A stretch of DNA of 51,931 nt from Sphingobacterium deserti (lineage in GTDB: Bacteria > Bacteroidota > Bacteroidia > Sphingobacteriales > Sphingobacteriaceae): the NCBI RefSeq assembly GCF_000757725.1, contig NZ_JJMU01000006.1:1-51931 (forward strand), read 5' to 3'. The notes beneath the pieces were generated by a model, which was not told the DNA's origin, ran no database searches, and was given only the letters and a program-made list of their open reading frames with translations. The number at the start of each line of letters is the position of its first letter. The first letter of the stretch is position 1. A program made the translations under genes and the position numbers. This document shows, one piece after another, positions 25,946 to 35,796 of the stretch.

Positions 25946-27694
25946 ATGTCTGAATTGTCTATAAACTTTTCCATTTCTTTTAAAGAACCGCAAGCCCACT
26001 ACGTCGAAATAGAAATGGTCATCCCACAATTGGATGGCGAATATATCGACCTGAAAATGCCGGTTTGGACGCCTGGCTCCTATTTGGTGCGGGAGTATTC
26101 TCGAAACATCGAAAATCTATACGCTACCTCTGCCGGCCAAGCATTGCAATGCAATAAAGTATCAAAAAACACCTGGCGTGTAGCCAAAGGCAACCCTACT
26201 GAAGCTGTAAAGGTTTCCTACCGCATCTACGGCTTTGAAGCATCGGTACGTACAAATTTCATTGACGCAGACCATGCTTTCCTCAGCCCAGCTGCAACAT
26301 TTTTGTACGTGGACGGCTTGCTCCATTACCCAAGCCAGGTCACCGTACATTTGCCAGAGCAATGGAAAAACATATCCACAGGGCTACCCAAGCTTGATAC
26401 AACCAGCAATACGTTTTACGCAGACAATTTCGACATACTTTTTGACTCGCCTCTTGAAATAGGCAACCAAGACATATGGTATTTCGAAGCGGCAAATGTG
26501 AAACATGAATTTGCCATGGTAGGCGGGGGTTCTTATAATAAACAGCAACTGACGAGCGATCTCACAAAGATAATCGAGCAGGAAACCGCACTGTGGGGTG
26601 AAAATCCCAATAGCAATTATGTATTCATAACGCATAACTATAATGCAGGTAGCGGCGGTCTTGAACATTTAAATTCTACCGTACTAGCAACGAGTAGAAA
26701 CTCTTATAAAATAGAAGCTTCCTACAAAAATTTTCTGAGCCTGGCGGCGCATGAGTATTTCCATTTATGGAACGTAAAGCGCCTTCGACCGAAAGCACTC
26801 GGACCGTTTAATTACGCGGAAGAGAATTATACGGTGGGCCTTTGGATAATGGAAGGTTTCACCGCATATTATGATAATCTTATTATTCGCCGTTGTGGAT
26901 TCTTTTCTGTTAAAGAATACCTCAACGCCTTAGCGAATGAATTTAATTTAGTCTACAATAGAGCAGGCCATCGCATACAGTCCGCTGCCCAGGCCAGTTT
27001 CGATACCTGGATTAAACAATACCGGCCGGATGAAAATTCTATAAACAGCAGCATATCCTATTATAATAAGGGGGCGATGCTAGCTGCTGCCTTAGATACG
27101 CAAATCATAGCGAGTACGCATGGAAAGAAACGACTTGACGATGTATTACGTGAGGCATACAACACTTTCTATAAGAAGGAAAGCCGAGGATTTGAAGAAG
27201 ACGAATTTCGCCAATTAGCAGAAGCAATAACCGGCGTTGAACTCGGCGAAATTTTTGATGCCGCACATACCACTGTCGAACTGGATTACAACAGTTTCTT
27301 CAACAAGGTAGGCTACGAGCTGGTAGATCTAAATAGCGAAAACAGAGAACTTTCGTTGGGTATTCGTCTTGTTGAACAAGATGGTAGGCTGTTTGTCAAA
27401 AATGTAGAGCGGTCTTCCGGAGCTTGGGATGCCGGCTTAAATGTCAACGACGAACTTATTGCTATTAACGGAAACCGTTTGGACAGCAGCGGTAAGGAAT
27501 TAGATTTCGCACTGGTGCAAGGACAATATGAAGAGATAGTTGACTTGCTTATTGCACGCGACGGGCGTACGCGCGTAATTTATGCACCGCTGCGTTACTG
27601 CGGGAAACAGCTTTGGAATATACAACCTAAACTGGACGCGACAGAAGAGGAAAAAGTGCTGGGGAAAATATGGCTTTCCGTCGTCGAATCTTAA
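25946..27694 (+). CDS. M61 family peptidase with PDZ domain
   Basis: Glycyl-aminopeptidase-like M61 metallopeptidase, 582 residues from the ATG at 25946. I prefer it to the in-frame TTG at 25928 because a promoter -7 box ends at 25917. The N-terminal beta-rich domain is followed by the thermolysin-like catalytic domain with AAHEYFHLWNVKRLRP (HEYFH, His about 269) and a Glu ligand in WIMEGFTAYY. A PDZ domain sits near the C-terminus (LFVKNVERSSGAWDAGLNVN and NDELIAINGNRLDS). No signal peptide is seen, so it is probably cytoplasmic. It is a single gene, with a strong terminator at 27732. Confidence 0.93.
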   Translation: MSELSINFSISFKEPQAHYVEIEMVIPQLDGEYIDLKMPVWTPGSYLVREYSRNIENLYATSAGQALQCNKVSKNTWRVAKGNPTEAVKVSYRIYGFEASVRTNFIDADHAFLSPAATFLYVDGLLHYPSQVTVHLPEQWKNISTGLPKLDTTSNTFYADNFDILFDSPLEIGNQDIWYFEAANVKHEFAMVGGGSYNKQQLTSDLTKIIEQETALWGENPNSNYVFITHNYNAGSGGLEHLNSTVLATSRNSYKIEASYKNFLSLAAHEYFHLWNVKRLRPKALGPFNYAEENYTVGLWIMEGFTAYYDNLIIRRCGFFSVKEYLNALANEFNLVYNRAGHRIQSAAQASFDTWIKQYRPDENSINSSISYYNKGAMLAAALDTQIIASTHGKKRLDDVLREAYNTFYKKESRGFEEDEFRQLAEAITGVELGEIFDAAHTTVELDYNSFFNKVGYELVDLNSENRELSLGIRLVEQDGRLFVKNVERSSGAWDAGLNVNDELIAINGNRLDSSGKELDFALVQGQYEEIVDLLIARDGRTRVIYAPLRYCGKQLWNIQPKLDATEEEKVLGKIWLSVVES

Positions 27695-27731
27695 CAAGCT
27701 TCTTAGCCATCGCAACAGCCTAAAGCTGTAA

Positions 27732-27772
27732 AAAGCCTTCGCTATACAAGAATTTTGTATAGCGAAGGCTTT
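27732..27772. terminator. Bidirectional terminator after the M61 gene
   Basis: A perfect 18-bp stem (left arm AAAGCCTTCGCTATACAA) with a 5-nt loop, lying between two convergent genes. T-richness on the plus side is limited (TTTCTTAT), but the stem is very stable. Confidence 0.8.
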
Positions 27773-27793
27773 CTTATATTCGCATGATTTTTT

Positions 27794-28321
27794 TTAAAAT
27801 TTATAACGAATGGTCAATCCAAATGGATCAATCAAACGAATAGAGCTTTCTTGTAGAAAATCAAAATAGGGTTTTAAATCTACGGACACCGATAAAGGGG
27901 TTGTTGGTATCGCATACTCTACACCGATAATCCCATCAATACTTAATGCAAGCTCCGATTTGTTATCCGTTCTTTCAGTCACTGTTTGTCCTGCTTCATT
28001 AACCCAAGTTCTCACCACATCCTTATCGCGCGAGCTTCCTACACTACCACCGAAACCATAGAACCAGGAAAAATTCTCTGCCAATGGTTTATGAAATTCA
28101 TACAACCCGACCAGCCTAAAACGCCTAGATTTCGAATTACTCTGTAAGCTCATAATTCCTTGCACTGCTCTATCTTCTGCTAGGGTATAGCGATAGGAAA
28201 ATCCGGTGGCACTTCCAAAGCGTCCGCCTACCGCGTGCTGCGTATCTAATTGCGCCGAAACCTTCCCGAAAGAAAGCAGAACGATCCCGAATGTTAATAA
28301 CGGCCAACTTGCTTTATTCAT
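27794..28321 (-). CDS. Small outer-membrane beta-barrel-like protein
   Basis: Predicted exported protein of 175 residues. I start it at the ATG at 28321 (MNKASWPLLTFGIVLLSFG...), because this gives a signal peptide ending VSAQ; an earlier ATG at 28348 adds 9 residues. The mature part has alternating hydrophobic strands (GGRFGSATGFSYRYTL, FRLVGLYEFHKPL, FSWFYGFGGSVG, IDGIIGVEYAI) and ends in IRYKF, with the terminal Phe typical of barrels. It resembles small 8-stranded OmpA/OprF-like barrels. A TATTTTTG -7 box lies at 28346-28353 (-). Function is unknown. Confidence 0.7.
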   Translation of the reverse strand: MNKASWPLLTFGIVLLSFGKVSAQLDTQHAVGGRFGSATGFSYRYTLAEDRAVQGIMSLQSNSKSRRFRLVGLYEFHKPLAENFSWFYGFGGSVGSSRDKDVVRTWVNEAGQTVTERTDNKSELALSIDGIIGVEYAIPTTPLSVSVDLKPYFDFLQESSIRLIDPFGLTIRYKF

Positions 28322-28487
28322 GTATGTATTATATTTAATGTAGCTCAAAAATAGTACTTTTTTTTACATGCGAAAAGTTAAAATCTGTTATCATTTACTT
28401 ACATTTTTTTCGAACAATTCGCTTGTTCATCTGTAAAACATTATATTAGTAGTACGATAACATACTATTATAGACCATTAATTTTTG

Positions 28488-30257
28488 ATGAATATGAACA
28501 AACTTATTAGGTTATTCGATATTATTGAGCGCTACAAATCGCAGTATGCACAGTCGACTATGCTCGCCGGAAAACGAGATGGCAAATGGGTGAAATATGG
28601 GACAGATGATTTTGTAAAGAGCGTTGACAACTTAAGCAAAGCATTGATAGATAAGGGGCTGCAAAAAGGTGACAAGGTAGCGTTGATGTCAGGAAATAGG
28701 CCTGAATGGAATATTACTGACTTCGCTTGTAATCAATTGGGCGTGGCTATCGTCCCCTTATACCCTACCCTATCAGCACAAGACCTTTCTTATATCATAA
28801 ATGATGCTGGGGCAAAATTGGTATTTGTTAGCAACGCCGATCTCACAAAGAAAATAGACCAGGCCATGGATGAGCACCAGCTCGATATTGAGGTATATAC
28901 TTTTGATGATGTAGCTGGTAAAACATGTTATCAAGAGCTGCTAGATAAAGGTGAAACTCTCGAGATCGATCTAGCACCTATACGTGCAGGGGTAGATAGC
29001 GAAGATTTGCTGACTTTAATATATACTTCCGGAACAACAGGTAAACCAAAAGGTGTTTTTTTGACGCACGGCAACATCTTAAGCAATGTGGAAGCCTGTG
29101 GGCATCTGGTGCCCGATCACGCTGAGACGGCGCTAAGCTTCCTCCCCCTATGCCATATTTTCGAACGCATGGTGGTGTACCTCTACCTTTCCAAGGGTAT
29201 TCAGATTTATTATGCCGAAAACCTCGACAACATTGTCGTTGATATCAATGATGTGAAACCACAAATATTTACTACTGTTCCGAGGGTATTGGAAAAAGTT
29301 TATGACAAGATTGTTGACAAGGGCAAAGCACTTACCGGCATAAAAAAGAAGCTGTTTTTTTGGGCATTGGATTTAGGCCATAGCTATCAGGAGCCGCCAA
29401 AAAATGGGGCTATTTATAATTTGAAGCTTGGCATAGCGCGGAAATTAATTTTCTCTAAATGGAAGGAGGCGCTGGGCGGTAACATCGAGTTAATCATATC
29501 CGGCGGAGCAGCCCTTCAAGAGCGGTTGGGCAGAGTATTTTGGGCGGCAGGCATAAAAGTGCTGGAAGGCTACGGACTGACAGAAACCTCACCGGTTATC
29601 GCGGTAAATTCACATGTGGAAACCGATGTTAAATTTGGAACTGTAGGGCGCGTATTGAAAAACCTCGAGGTGAAGATAGCCACTGATGGCGAGATACTGG
29701 TAAAAGGGCCAAGCATTACATCTGGATATTTTAAGAACGAAGAAGCCACGAAAGAAGCAATTGATGAGCAAGGCTTTTTCCATACAGGAGATATCGGCGA
29801 ACTTACTAAGGATGGCTTTTTGAAAATCACCGATAGAAAAAAAGAAATGTTTAAGACCGCCGGTGGGAAGTACGTAGCACCGCAAGCGCTCGAGAATAAG
29901 TTTATGGAATCTACGCTTATCGCGCAGGTAATGGTGGTCGGAGAAAATCAACGTTTTCCAGCGGCGCTGATCGTGCCCGCGTTCGAAGAGCTAGAAAAAT
30001 GGGCAAAGCACAAAGGAATAGCATTCAATTCGAAAGACGAACTCATTGAAAATGCCGATGTCGTTGACAAATATCAGAAAGAGATTGAACGCTTGAATAA
30101 CGATTTCGGACAATGGGAAAAAGTCAAAAAATTTAAACTATTGCCAAAAGAGTGGACGATTGACGGCGGCGAGCTTACTCCAAAATTAAGTTTGAAACGG
30201 AAAGTGATCCTTAAAAACACAGAGTCGATCATTAACAAAATATACGAAGAACATTAA
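28488..30257 (+). CDS. Long-chain fatty acid-CoA ligase
   Basis: AMP-forming acyl-CoA synthetase of 589 residues from the ATG at 28488 (an adjacent TTG at 28485 is less likely). The ATP/AMP signature YTSGTTGKPKGVFLTHGN is about residues 181-198, and the motifs GYGLTETSPVIA and TGDIGELTKDGFLKITDRKK with the DRKKE A-loop and the C-terminal KLSLKRK region are intact. It activates long-chain fatty acids for degradation or lipid synthesis. The YihY/BrkB gene starts 4 bp after its stop, indicating an operon. Confidence 0.95.
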   Translation: MNMNKLIRLFDIIERYKSQYAQSTMLAGKRDGKWVKYGTDDFVKSVDNLSKALIDKGLQKGDKVALMSGNRPEWNITDFACNQLGVAIVPLYPTLSAQDLSYIINDAGAKLVFVSNADLTKKIDQAMDEHQLDIEVYTFDDVAGKTCYQELLDKGETLEIDLAPIRAGVDSEDLLTLIYTSGTTGKPKGVFLTHGNILSNVEACGHLVPDHAETALSFLPLCHIFERMVVYLYLSKGIQIYYAENLDNIVVDINDVKPQIFTTVPRVLEKVYDKIVDKGKALTGIKKKLFFWALDLGHSYQEPPKNGAIYNLKLGIARKLIFSKWKEALGGNIELIISGGAALQERLGRVFWAAGIKVLEGYGLTETSPVIAVNSHVETDVKFGTVGRVLKNLEVKIATDGEILVKGPSITSGYFKNEEATKEAIDEQGFFHTGDIGELTKDGFLKITDRKKEMFKTAGGKYVAPQALENKFMESTLIAQVMVVGENQRFPAALIVPAFEELEKWAKHKGIAFNSKDELIENADVVDKYQKEIERLNNDFGQWEKVKKFKLLPKEWTIDGGELTPKLSLKRKVILKNTESIINKIYEEH

Positions 30258-30261
30258 TCAT

Positions 30262-31203
30262 ATGGAAAAAGAGACAATTGGCCAAAAATTAAAAGGTTTT
30301 GGCCTTCTGTTATTTGATACTGTAAACGATTTTTTAGATGACAAATGTTTAAAAAAAAGTGCGTCCTTAGCCTATTACACCGTATTCTCGATAGGCCCAC
30401 TTGTGCTTATATTGATCTGGGCACTTGGTTTTTTTTACGGCAGCCAGTTGGATAGCCCTACTGGTGCCCGCGATGAGATCATGGGGGAGCTGAACCAATT
30501 GTTCGGAAATGATATTGCCAACATGTTAGATTCCGCTATCAAACGCATATCTTTCGAGAGCAGAAACAGCATCGGGGTCTATGTGGGTATTGGCGCATTG
30601 ATATTTTCGTCGACGACGATCTTCGTCGATATCCAAAACTCCATAAACGAGATTTGGCGAGTGAAAGCTAAGCCAAAAAAGGGCTGGCTGAAAATTATCT
30701 TCGACCGGTTGATCTCTTTTTCCATGATCATCGGCCTTGGCTTTTTATTGATGACATCCCTGATCCTTAGCAGTATTATCGGCGTGCTGATGAATTACAC
30801 GGTGAGATACCTACCAGACCTTGACATACAGTTGATTGGTATGGTTAATTCCGCCGTTTCTTTCTTAGTTATCACGACGCTGTTCGGTTCTATTTTCGCC
30901 CTTTTGCCAGATGCAAAAGTCCGCTTTCGCGATATTCTTTGGGGTGCCATCTTCACCACATTGCTCTTCTTATTAGGGAAATCTCTTATATCCTATTACC
31001 TGACTAATAATGCTACGGCCAGTTCATACGGCGCTGCCGGCTCTGTCATCATCCTACTTGCTTTCGTCTACTATGCTGCTGCCATACTCTACTTCGGCGC
31101 CGAGTTTACCAAAAATTACGCGAAGCGATACGGTAAGGGAATCGTGCCAAGTTCGTATGCGGTGCTAGTAAAGCAGACGGAGTTAGAGATCGATGATAAA
31201 TAA
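30262..31203 (+). CDS. YihY/virulence factor BrkB family membrane protein
   Basis: Inner-membrane protein of 313 residues with about six transmembrane helices. The family signature is visible: KKSASLAYYTVFSIGPLVLI (about 31-50), FSSTTIFVDIQNSINEIW (about 114-131) and LLPDAKVRFRDILWGAIFTT (about 211-230), then YYLTNNATASSYGAAGSVII. The family was once annotated as ribonuclease BN; it is now regarded as a membrane transporter-like family of unclear role. It is in an operon with the acyl-CoA synthetase. Confidence 0.9.
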   Translation: MEKETIGQKLKGFGLLLFDTVNDFLDDKCLKKSASLAYYTVFSIGPLVLILIWALGFFYGSQLDSPTGARDEIMGELNQLFGNDIANMLDSAIKRISFESRNSIGVYVGIGALIFSSTTIFVDIQNSINEIWRVKAKPKKGWLKIIFDRLISFSMIIGLGFLLMTSLILSSIIGVLMNYTVRYLPDLDIQLIGMVNSAVSFLVITTLFGSIFALLPDAKVRFRDILWGAIFTTLLFLLGKSLISYYLTNNATASSYGAAGSVIILLAFVYYAAAILYFGAEFTKNYAKRYGKGIVPSSYAVLVKQTELEIDDK

Positions 31204-31309
31204 TGGATAAAGTAGATGTAGCTTATCTGGTGCGCTGATACTTATAAACCTCACAGGCTCCGCACCAAATACTCAGCGAGACTTTTAGATATAACTTCTA
31301 CAAAACAAG

Positions 31310-31373
31310 AGAAGGTGCTTATAGCGTAGGGCTTCAGCGAAATTGCGCGAAGCCAAGCTAATAAGCACCTTCT
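31310..31373. terminator. Two-tier hairpin terminator
   Basis: A perfect 13-bp outer stem, AGAAGGTGCTTAT / ATAAGCACCTTCT, encloses an inner 6-bp stem, GGCTTC / GAAGCC, with a 13-nt loop. It lies between the convergent BrkB and MG2-protein genes and has T-rich sequence on the plus side. The element is larger than the other terminators here. Confidence 0.75.
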
Positions 31374-31409
31374 TTGATCTATTTTGCTCGTAATAGCTAT
31401 TGGGCTATA

Positions 31410-34130
31410 CTATTTAACGTTGTAATAGTAAACCTTTCGACCTATAGTTCCCGCTTGATCTTGCCCTTCCACAACTACTTTATACTTACCGTTACCATCA
31501 GCATTAAAGAAATTGAATGTAGCGTTTCCTTCACTGTCCAGCCGAACATCTGGATTCCAGTAAATTGTCGTTCTGTAGTCGTTTGTATTCTTGCTTTCTG
31601 CAGTCGTATACTTCGGCATATAAAACTCCCTTTCTTTCACATACCCCAGCGGTACCATATCAATGATATTTGTTTTCGGAAGCATGCTTTCAATCTCGGC
31701 AAGTGACATGCGCGGTTGCTTCTTTTGCTCGGTTTTCTTGGTCAAAATGGATACTACGCCATCATTCTGATACGTTCTACTCACCGTACCTAAATCATCC
31801 CGAAGGAAAATCTCTATTGCTTCAATTTCGCTAGGTTGAATAGAGTTTAATGAAGGCTCGTCAATAGGCATACCGTTTAAGAAAAATTGTACCGGAACAC
31901 GCCCCCCTTGATTGTAATTACGAGAGATGTAATATTTGAGGGTTTGATTGTCATAAGTAATCCCTGTTAACAAGGTTGATAGACACATGGTCAATACATT
32001 ACACCCTGTTATGCGGTTGGCCTCAATTCGATGTTCCGGCATGGAAAGCCCCGAAAGCGCTGAAAACTCTTTACTTGTCACCGTTTTCCGTTGCACGGCT
32101 GTTACCTCTACCTCATCGATTAATATGGATGTGCGGTACTCATTTTTACTATTTGTGAGGTAAGCTTTCATAGCGTTGTCGATATTCGGTAAATTGTTTC
32201 CGGTATACGGATTTCCCTGATCAATTCCCGGAAACTCCGTTGGATCCATGTTAATTACCAAACTTCTAAAATTGTCATTCCCCCTGGCGCTGATCGTTAC
32301 TTTCGACGAATCAGGAAAGACCAAATTTTCGAAAACGAAACGTCCGTTATTATCCGTGTAGGTATCCTTCCTTAAATTACGCGCCGGAACGGAAAGGAGT
32401 AGGCCGCCATTGGGGAAAGTGCGCCCTGTGTTTAAACGCAATGTTCCAGTCAGGGAAATACCTTGCTCTGGTAAGAACCGTGCCTGTGGCAGCTTCTCTG
32501 CAATAAGATCATCGTATGAGAAGCGTCTGAATCCTTGCGTCATCAGTAAATTATTAAGTGCCTCCATCCTATTCTCATGTTTCTCATTGAAGTAATAGTT
32601 CGGTTGCTCCACATAACCCTTCAAATCAGAAGTCAAAAGGTAGTTGCTCAAAATCCCCAAATCCTGATCGTCCTCGTAGGGAACTTTAGATTCGTCGATA
32701 ACAGCAATGGAGTAATTTCCTTGCAATGAATCTTTAGGCGCAACATGCACCGATAGCTTCACTGCTTCTTTCTGCGTATAACTTGTTTTATCTGTTTTTA
32801 CAGCAATGTCCAATAAGGGTTGTGATTCGTTAAATACGAGCCGTTCACTAATCAATTTACCGTCCGGTTGCAAAATGCTTAATTGTACTATTCCATTTGG
32901 CAGTTTATCTTTTGGAATATTTACCAATACAGACGAATTTTTCAAGGTTGCTTGTGCAGCATACACCAAATGTCCGTTAGATTGCCCAAGTATGTAGAAA
33001 GGCTGATTGGTTGCTTTTTCATAAAACGCATCATTAGCCAGCAGTCCAACTTGCAAGTTTGTGCCATCGTCCTTCAATAACACTACGTTTATACCTTCAG
33101 CTTTCACTTCCGGTAAATCCACCGTCCGTTGCACGCCATTTTCAAAAGAAATATTAGCCTTATATTTTTCACCCAACACCGGCACAAATTCAAATGATCC
33201 CATTCCGAAGGCCAAATCAGTAAATGACGCAACTTCTTTTTTCTTGCTATCGACAATCTTTCCGGAAACCTTTAACCCCTTACCCACGGCGTTGCTCGCC
33301 TTGAAAGCCACCTTTTTTGACAATCCGGCGAGCAGATCTCCACCTTCTGGGAAGAACTGCACATCAGCATCCCACAGCGCATGCTGTAAGGAATAATTAC
33401 CGACAAGTGCCGGCTCGAGTTTATCGCCGTCTACTTTCACGATCAAACGTCCTTTTTTTAGGTATTCACGTTCTTTGATCGTCAAATTGATGTTCACGCG
33501 GCCCATGTCATCGGTTTCACCTTTCCCTTTGTCAAAAGGATCCCAGCCATCAATAGCCTCCCAAGTTATCTTACGCCTGCCTAACAGATTTCCTGATCGA
33601 TCTCTAAACTGAATACTTGCCTTCGTTTTATTTGTTCCCTCAGGATTGAACGTAATCTCTGCACCTAATTTCTTATTGATAGCATCCCCCACAGGCACGA
33701 TCTTATTATAAAAATAGTCAGGGTCAAAGTTTGCCATCCATTTCGTGTAGGCACGAAACCTATAATTATCTTGCGCTACAAACTGCGGATCAAGAACCAA
33801 CTGACCCTTTCCACCATTTTCTTTCAATGGAACGCGAAAGGTCTGAATAAGCGAATCCTTGCTGGAAAGCATTTCCACATATATTATTTTGCTAGGCGCA
33901 TACTCATAAAGGTTATGGTGTAAATAGGTTTTAAACCAAAGCGTATCGCCCACGGCATAGTAGGGTTTATCAAAGTGCACATGCACCTTTTCCACAGGGT
34001 AAACACCAAAATATTTTTGTACTTTTTCTACTACGGTATTAATAGGAATTGTCGGTAACTGCTGGCCAAGAACTTGCTTTGAAGAACAAAGAAAGAACAG
34101 GGCAAACAGCCAAATAGAGAATCTTTTCAT
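31410..34130 (-). CDS. MG2/carboxypeptidase-regulatory/plug-domain surface protein
   Basis: Large exported protein of about 906 residues. I start it at the ATG at 34130 (MKRFSIWLFALFFL...), giving a signal peptide ending VLGQ; an ATG four codons earlier is less likely. The mature N-terminus has an alpha-2-macroglobulin MG2-like segment (EKVHVHFDKPYYAVGDTLWF, about 45-65). A second Ig-like region follows. A CarboxypepD-regulatory-like domain (ISLTGTLRLNTGRTFPNGGL) lies about two thirds in, and a TonB-receptor plug-like segment with SIQPSEIEAIEIFLRDDLG near residue 780. There is no outer-membrane barrel. Similar proteins occur in many copies in Sphingobacteria without assigned function. Cardiolipin synthase lies just upstream, same strand. 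Confidence 0.75.
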   Translation of the reverse strand: MKRFSIWLFALFFLCSSKQVLGQQLPTIPINTVVEKVQKYFGVYPVEKVHVHFDKPYYAVGDTLWFKTYLHHNLYEYAPSKIIYVEMLSSKDSLIQTFRVPLKENGGKGQLVLDPQFVAQDNYRFRAYTKWMANFDPDYFYNKIVPVGDAINKKLGAEITFNPEGTNKTKASIQFRDRSGNLLGRRKITWEAIDGWDPFDKGKGETDDMGRVNINLTIKEREYLKKGRLIVKVDGDKLEPALVGNYSLQHALWDADVQFFPEGGDLLAGLSKKVAFKASNAVGKGLKVSGKIVDSKKKEVASFTDLAFGMGSFEFVPVLGEKYKANISFENGVQRTVDLPEVKAEGINVVLLKDDGTNLQVGLLANDAFYEKATNQPFYILGQSNGHLVYAAQATLKNSSVLVNIPKDKLPNGIVQLSILQPDGKLISERLVFNESQPLLDIAVKTDKTSYTQKEAVKLSVHVAPKDSLQGNYSIAVIDESKVPYEDDQDLGILSNYLLTSDLKGYVEQPNYYFNEKHENRMEALNNLLMTQGFRRFSYDDLIAEKLPQARFLPEQGISLTGTLRLNTGRTFPNGGLLLSVPARNLRKDTYTDNNGRFVFENLVFPDSSKVTISARGNDNFRSLVINMDPTEFPGIDQGNPYTGNNLPNIDNAMKAYLTNSKNEYRTSILIDEVEVTAVQRKTVTSKEFSALSGLSMPEHRIEANRITGCNVLTMCLSTLLTGITYDNQTLKYYISRNYNQGGRVPVQFFLNGMPIDEPSLNSIQPSEIEAIEIFLRDDLGTVSRTYQNDGVVSILTKKTEQKKQPRMSLAEIESMLPKTNIIDMVPLGYVKEREFYMPKYTTAESKNTNDYRTTIYWNPDVRLDSEGNATFNFFNADGNGKYKVVVEGQDQAGTIGRKVYYYNVK

Positions 34131-34197
34131 CAATATACACATTTTTCGCGGAGCTAAATATATTGATTTTTATTGCAAAAATGAAGAATTTAACAGC

Positions 34198-35691
34198 TTA
34201 TAACAGTGGCGCCAAAAGCCGGCATACCGAATCAAGGCCTCTTTTCCATGCTTTTCGTTTCTTCCATTCGCGCAATGTCATACGTTCAGAATCCAGCTTA
34301 TCAAGGTCAAATTGGTTTTCTAATTGCGAACAAAGTTCCGGGTCAGAAATGACGGCGGCAACCTCATAATTAATGTAGAAGCTTCGCGTATCGAGGTTTA
34401 CCGTTCCTATGAAAGATAGCTTCCCATCGATGTTAATCGTCTTTGCATGGATAAAGCCTTTTTTATAAAAATACACCTGCACGCCCCGTTCCAATAGCGG
34501 CTTAATAAAGGATAGACTGGCGTGCTGCACGATATAGCTATCTGATTTTTCGGGCAACATCAGTTCGACCTGTAAACCAGCCGCCGCGGCTACCTGTAAG
34601 GCCGTGGCAAGTTCATCGCTCGGAATATAATAAGGTGTAACCAACTGGATTTTTTTATCGGCCTCGCCAATTGCGGTTAAAATAGCTTCCATGTTGTAGG
34701 GAGCGGCAGAAGCCGGATCACTGGAAACAAACGAAGTTGCCGCTTCACCGCGTTTCTCGTCAGACGGGATGCTTCGCAGGTAGCCGTCGCTCAACAGGAA
34801 TGGACGACCATCAGCCAAGTTCCAAGAGTTCCAGAAGCCAATTTGCAACATGTTAATCGCAGGACCTTCTATTTTCACTGCGGTGTCTCGCCAATACGCA
34901 TCGTTATTGCCTTCTTCGCTATTTATGTAACGATCTGATATATTTATTCCGCCCACGTAGCCAACCGCAGCATCAATCACCGCAATTTTTCGATGATTTC
35001 GGTAATTGCTATTGGCAAGTGAGGTAAACGTGACAGGCATGAAAGGTTTGAATAATATCTTCGACTGCGCTTGTTTAGCCATATACTTTATCAGATCGGG
35101 CGACCCAAAACTGTCGACCAAAAGACGCACCTGCACACCTTCCCCCGCTTTAGCTTCCAATGCATTCAATACTTGCAGACCAATGCCATCCAACTCAAAA
35201 ATGTAGTACTCCAAGTGAATGGAATGCTTTGCTGCACGTATACTACCCAAAAGTGCGGGGAATTTTGCTTCCCCATTGATAAGCAAAGCAACCTTATTGC
35301 CAACCGTAGGCGAGGATAGCCGCTCGTTTTTCAAAAATGTGAAAACACGAGAAAGACTTCCTATTTTTGTGGCGATATGCAAAATGTCCTCCTCCATGTA
35401 AGGCTCCAAATGCTGCCATTCCTTTTTCAGGCGAATAGCTTGCGCCTGATTGATACGTTTTATGCGCTTTACCTTGTTAAACTTCTGTCCGAAAAGGTAG
35501 TAAAGAAGCAAACCCATAATCGGCAAAAAGACGATAACCAATACCCAAGAAATTGTTTTTGTGGGATTCCTATTTTCAATGAGAATAGTGCTTATTACTC
35601 CGAAGTAAAACAGCAGCAATGGTATCCAATACCAGTGTTGAATAAACTCTAGAATCGGTTGTAAGTGCTCCATAACATGCATATTGCTCAT
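34198..35691 (-). CDS. cls: Cardiolipin synthase
   Basis: Phospholipase-D superfamily membrane enzyme that joins phosphatidylglycerol molecules into cardiolipin, 497 residues. Two N-terminal hydrophobic helices (about 17-65) are followed by two HKD motifs: NHRKIAVID-AAVGYVGGINI (first) and FIHAKTINIDGKLSFIGTVN (second), each with the H-x-K-x4-D pattern. The start could also be the Met at codon 4 or 7. It lies 67 bp upstream of the MG2-type gene on the same strand; no terminator is seen between them. It is divergent from the RND operon. Confidence 0.94.
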   Translation of the reverse strand: MSNMHVMEHLQPILEFIQHWYWIPLLLFYFGVISTILIENRNPTKTISWVLVIVFLPIMGLLLYYLFGQKFNKVKRIKRINQAQAIRLKKEWQHLEPYMEEDILHIATKIGSLSRVFTFLKNERLSSPTVGNKVALLINGEAKFPALLGSIRAAKHSIHLEYYIFELDGIGLQVLNALEAKAGEGVQVRLLVDSFGSPDLIKYMAKQAQSKILFKPFMPVTFTSLANSNYRNHRKIAVIDAAVGYVGGINISDRYINSEEGNNDAYWRDTAVKIEGPAINMLQIGFWNSWNLADGRPFLLSDGYLRSIPSDEKRGEAATSFVSSDPASAAPYNMEAILTAIGEADKKIQLVTPYYIPSDELATALQVAAAAGLQVELMLPEKSDSYIVQHASLSFIKPLLERGVQVYFYKKGFIHAKTINIDGKLSFIGTVNLDTRSFYINYEVAAVISDPELCSQLENQFDLDKLDSERMTLREWKKRKAWKRGLDSVCRLLAPLL

Positions 35692-35779
35692 TAATATAAA
35701 GAATATAATATTGAATTATGTAACATGATTTTAACGTTAAGAATTGTTAAAGGGTCAACATATTTCCAGGAAAAAATGT

Positions 35780-35787
35780 TATACTTG
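35780..35787 (+). promoter_or_regulatory. Putative -7 box of the RND efflux operon
   Basis: TATACTTG differs from TAnnTTTG by one base. It lies 62 bases before the adaptor start codon and directly upstream of an inverted repeat. The -33 region is weak. Placement is tentative. Confidence 0.35.
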
Positions 35788-35796
35788 CAAACATCA

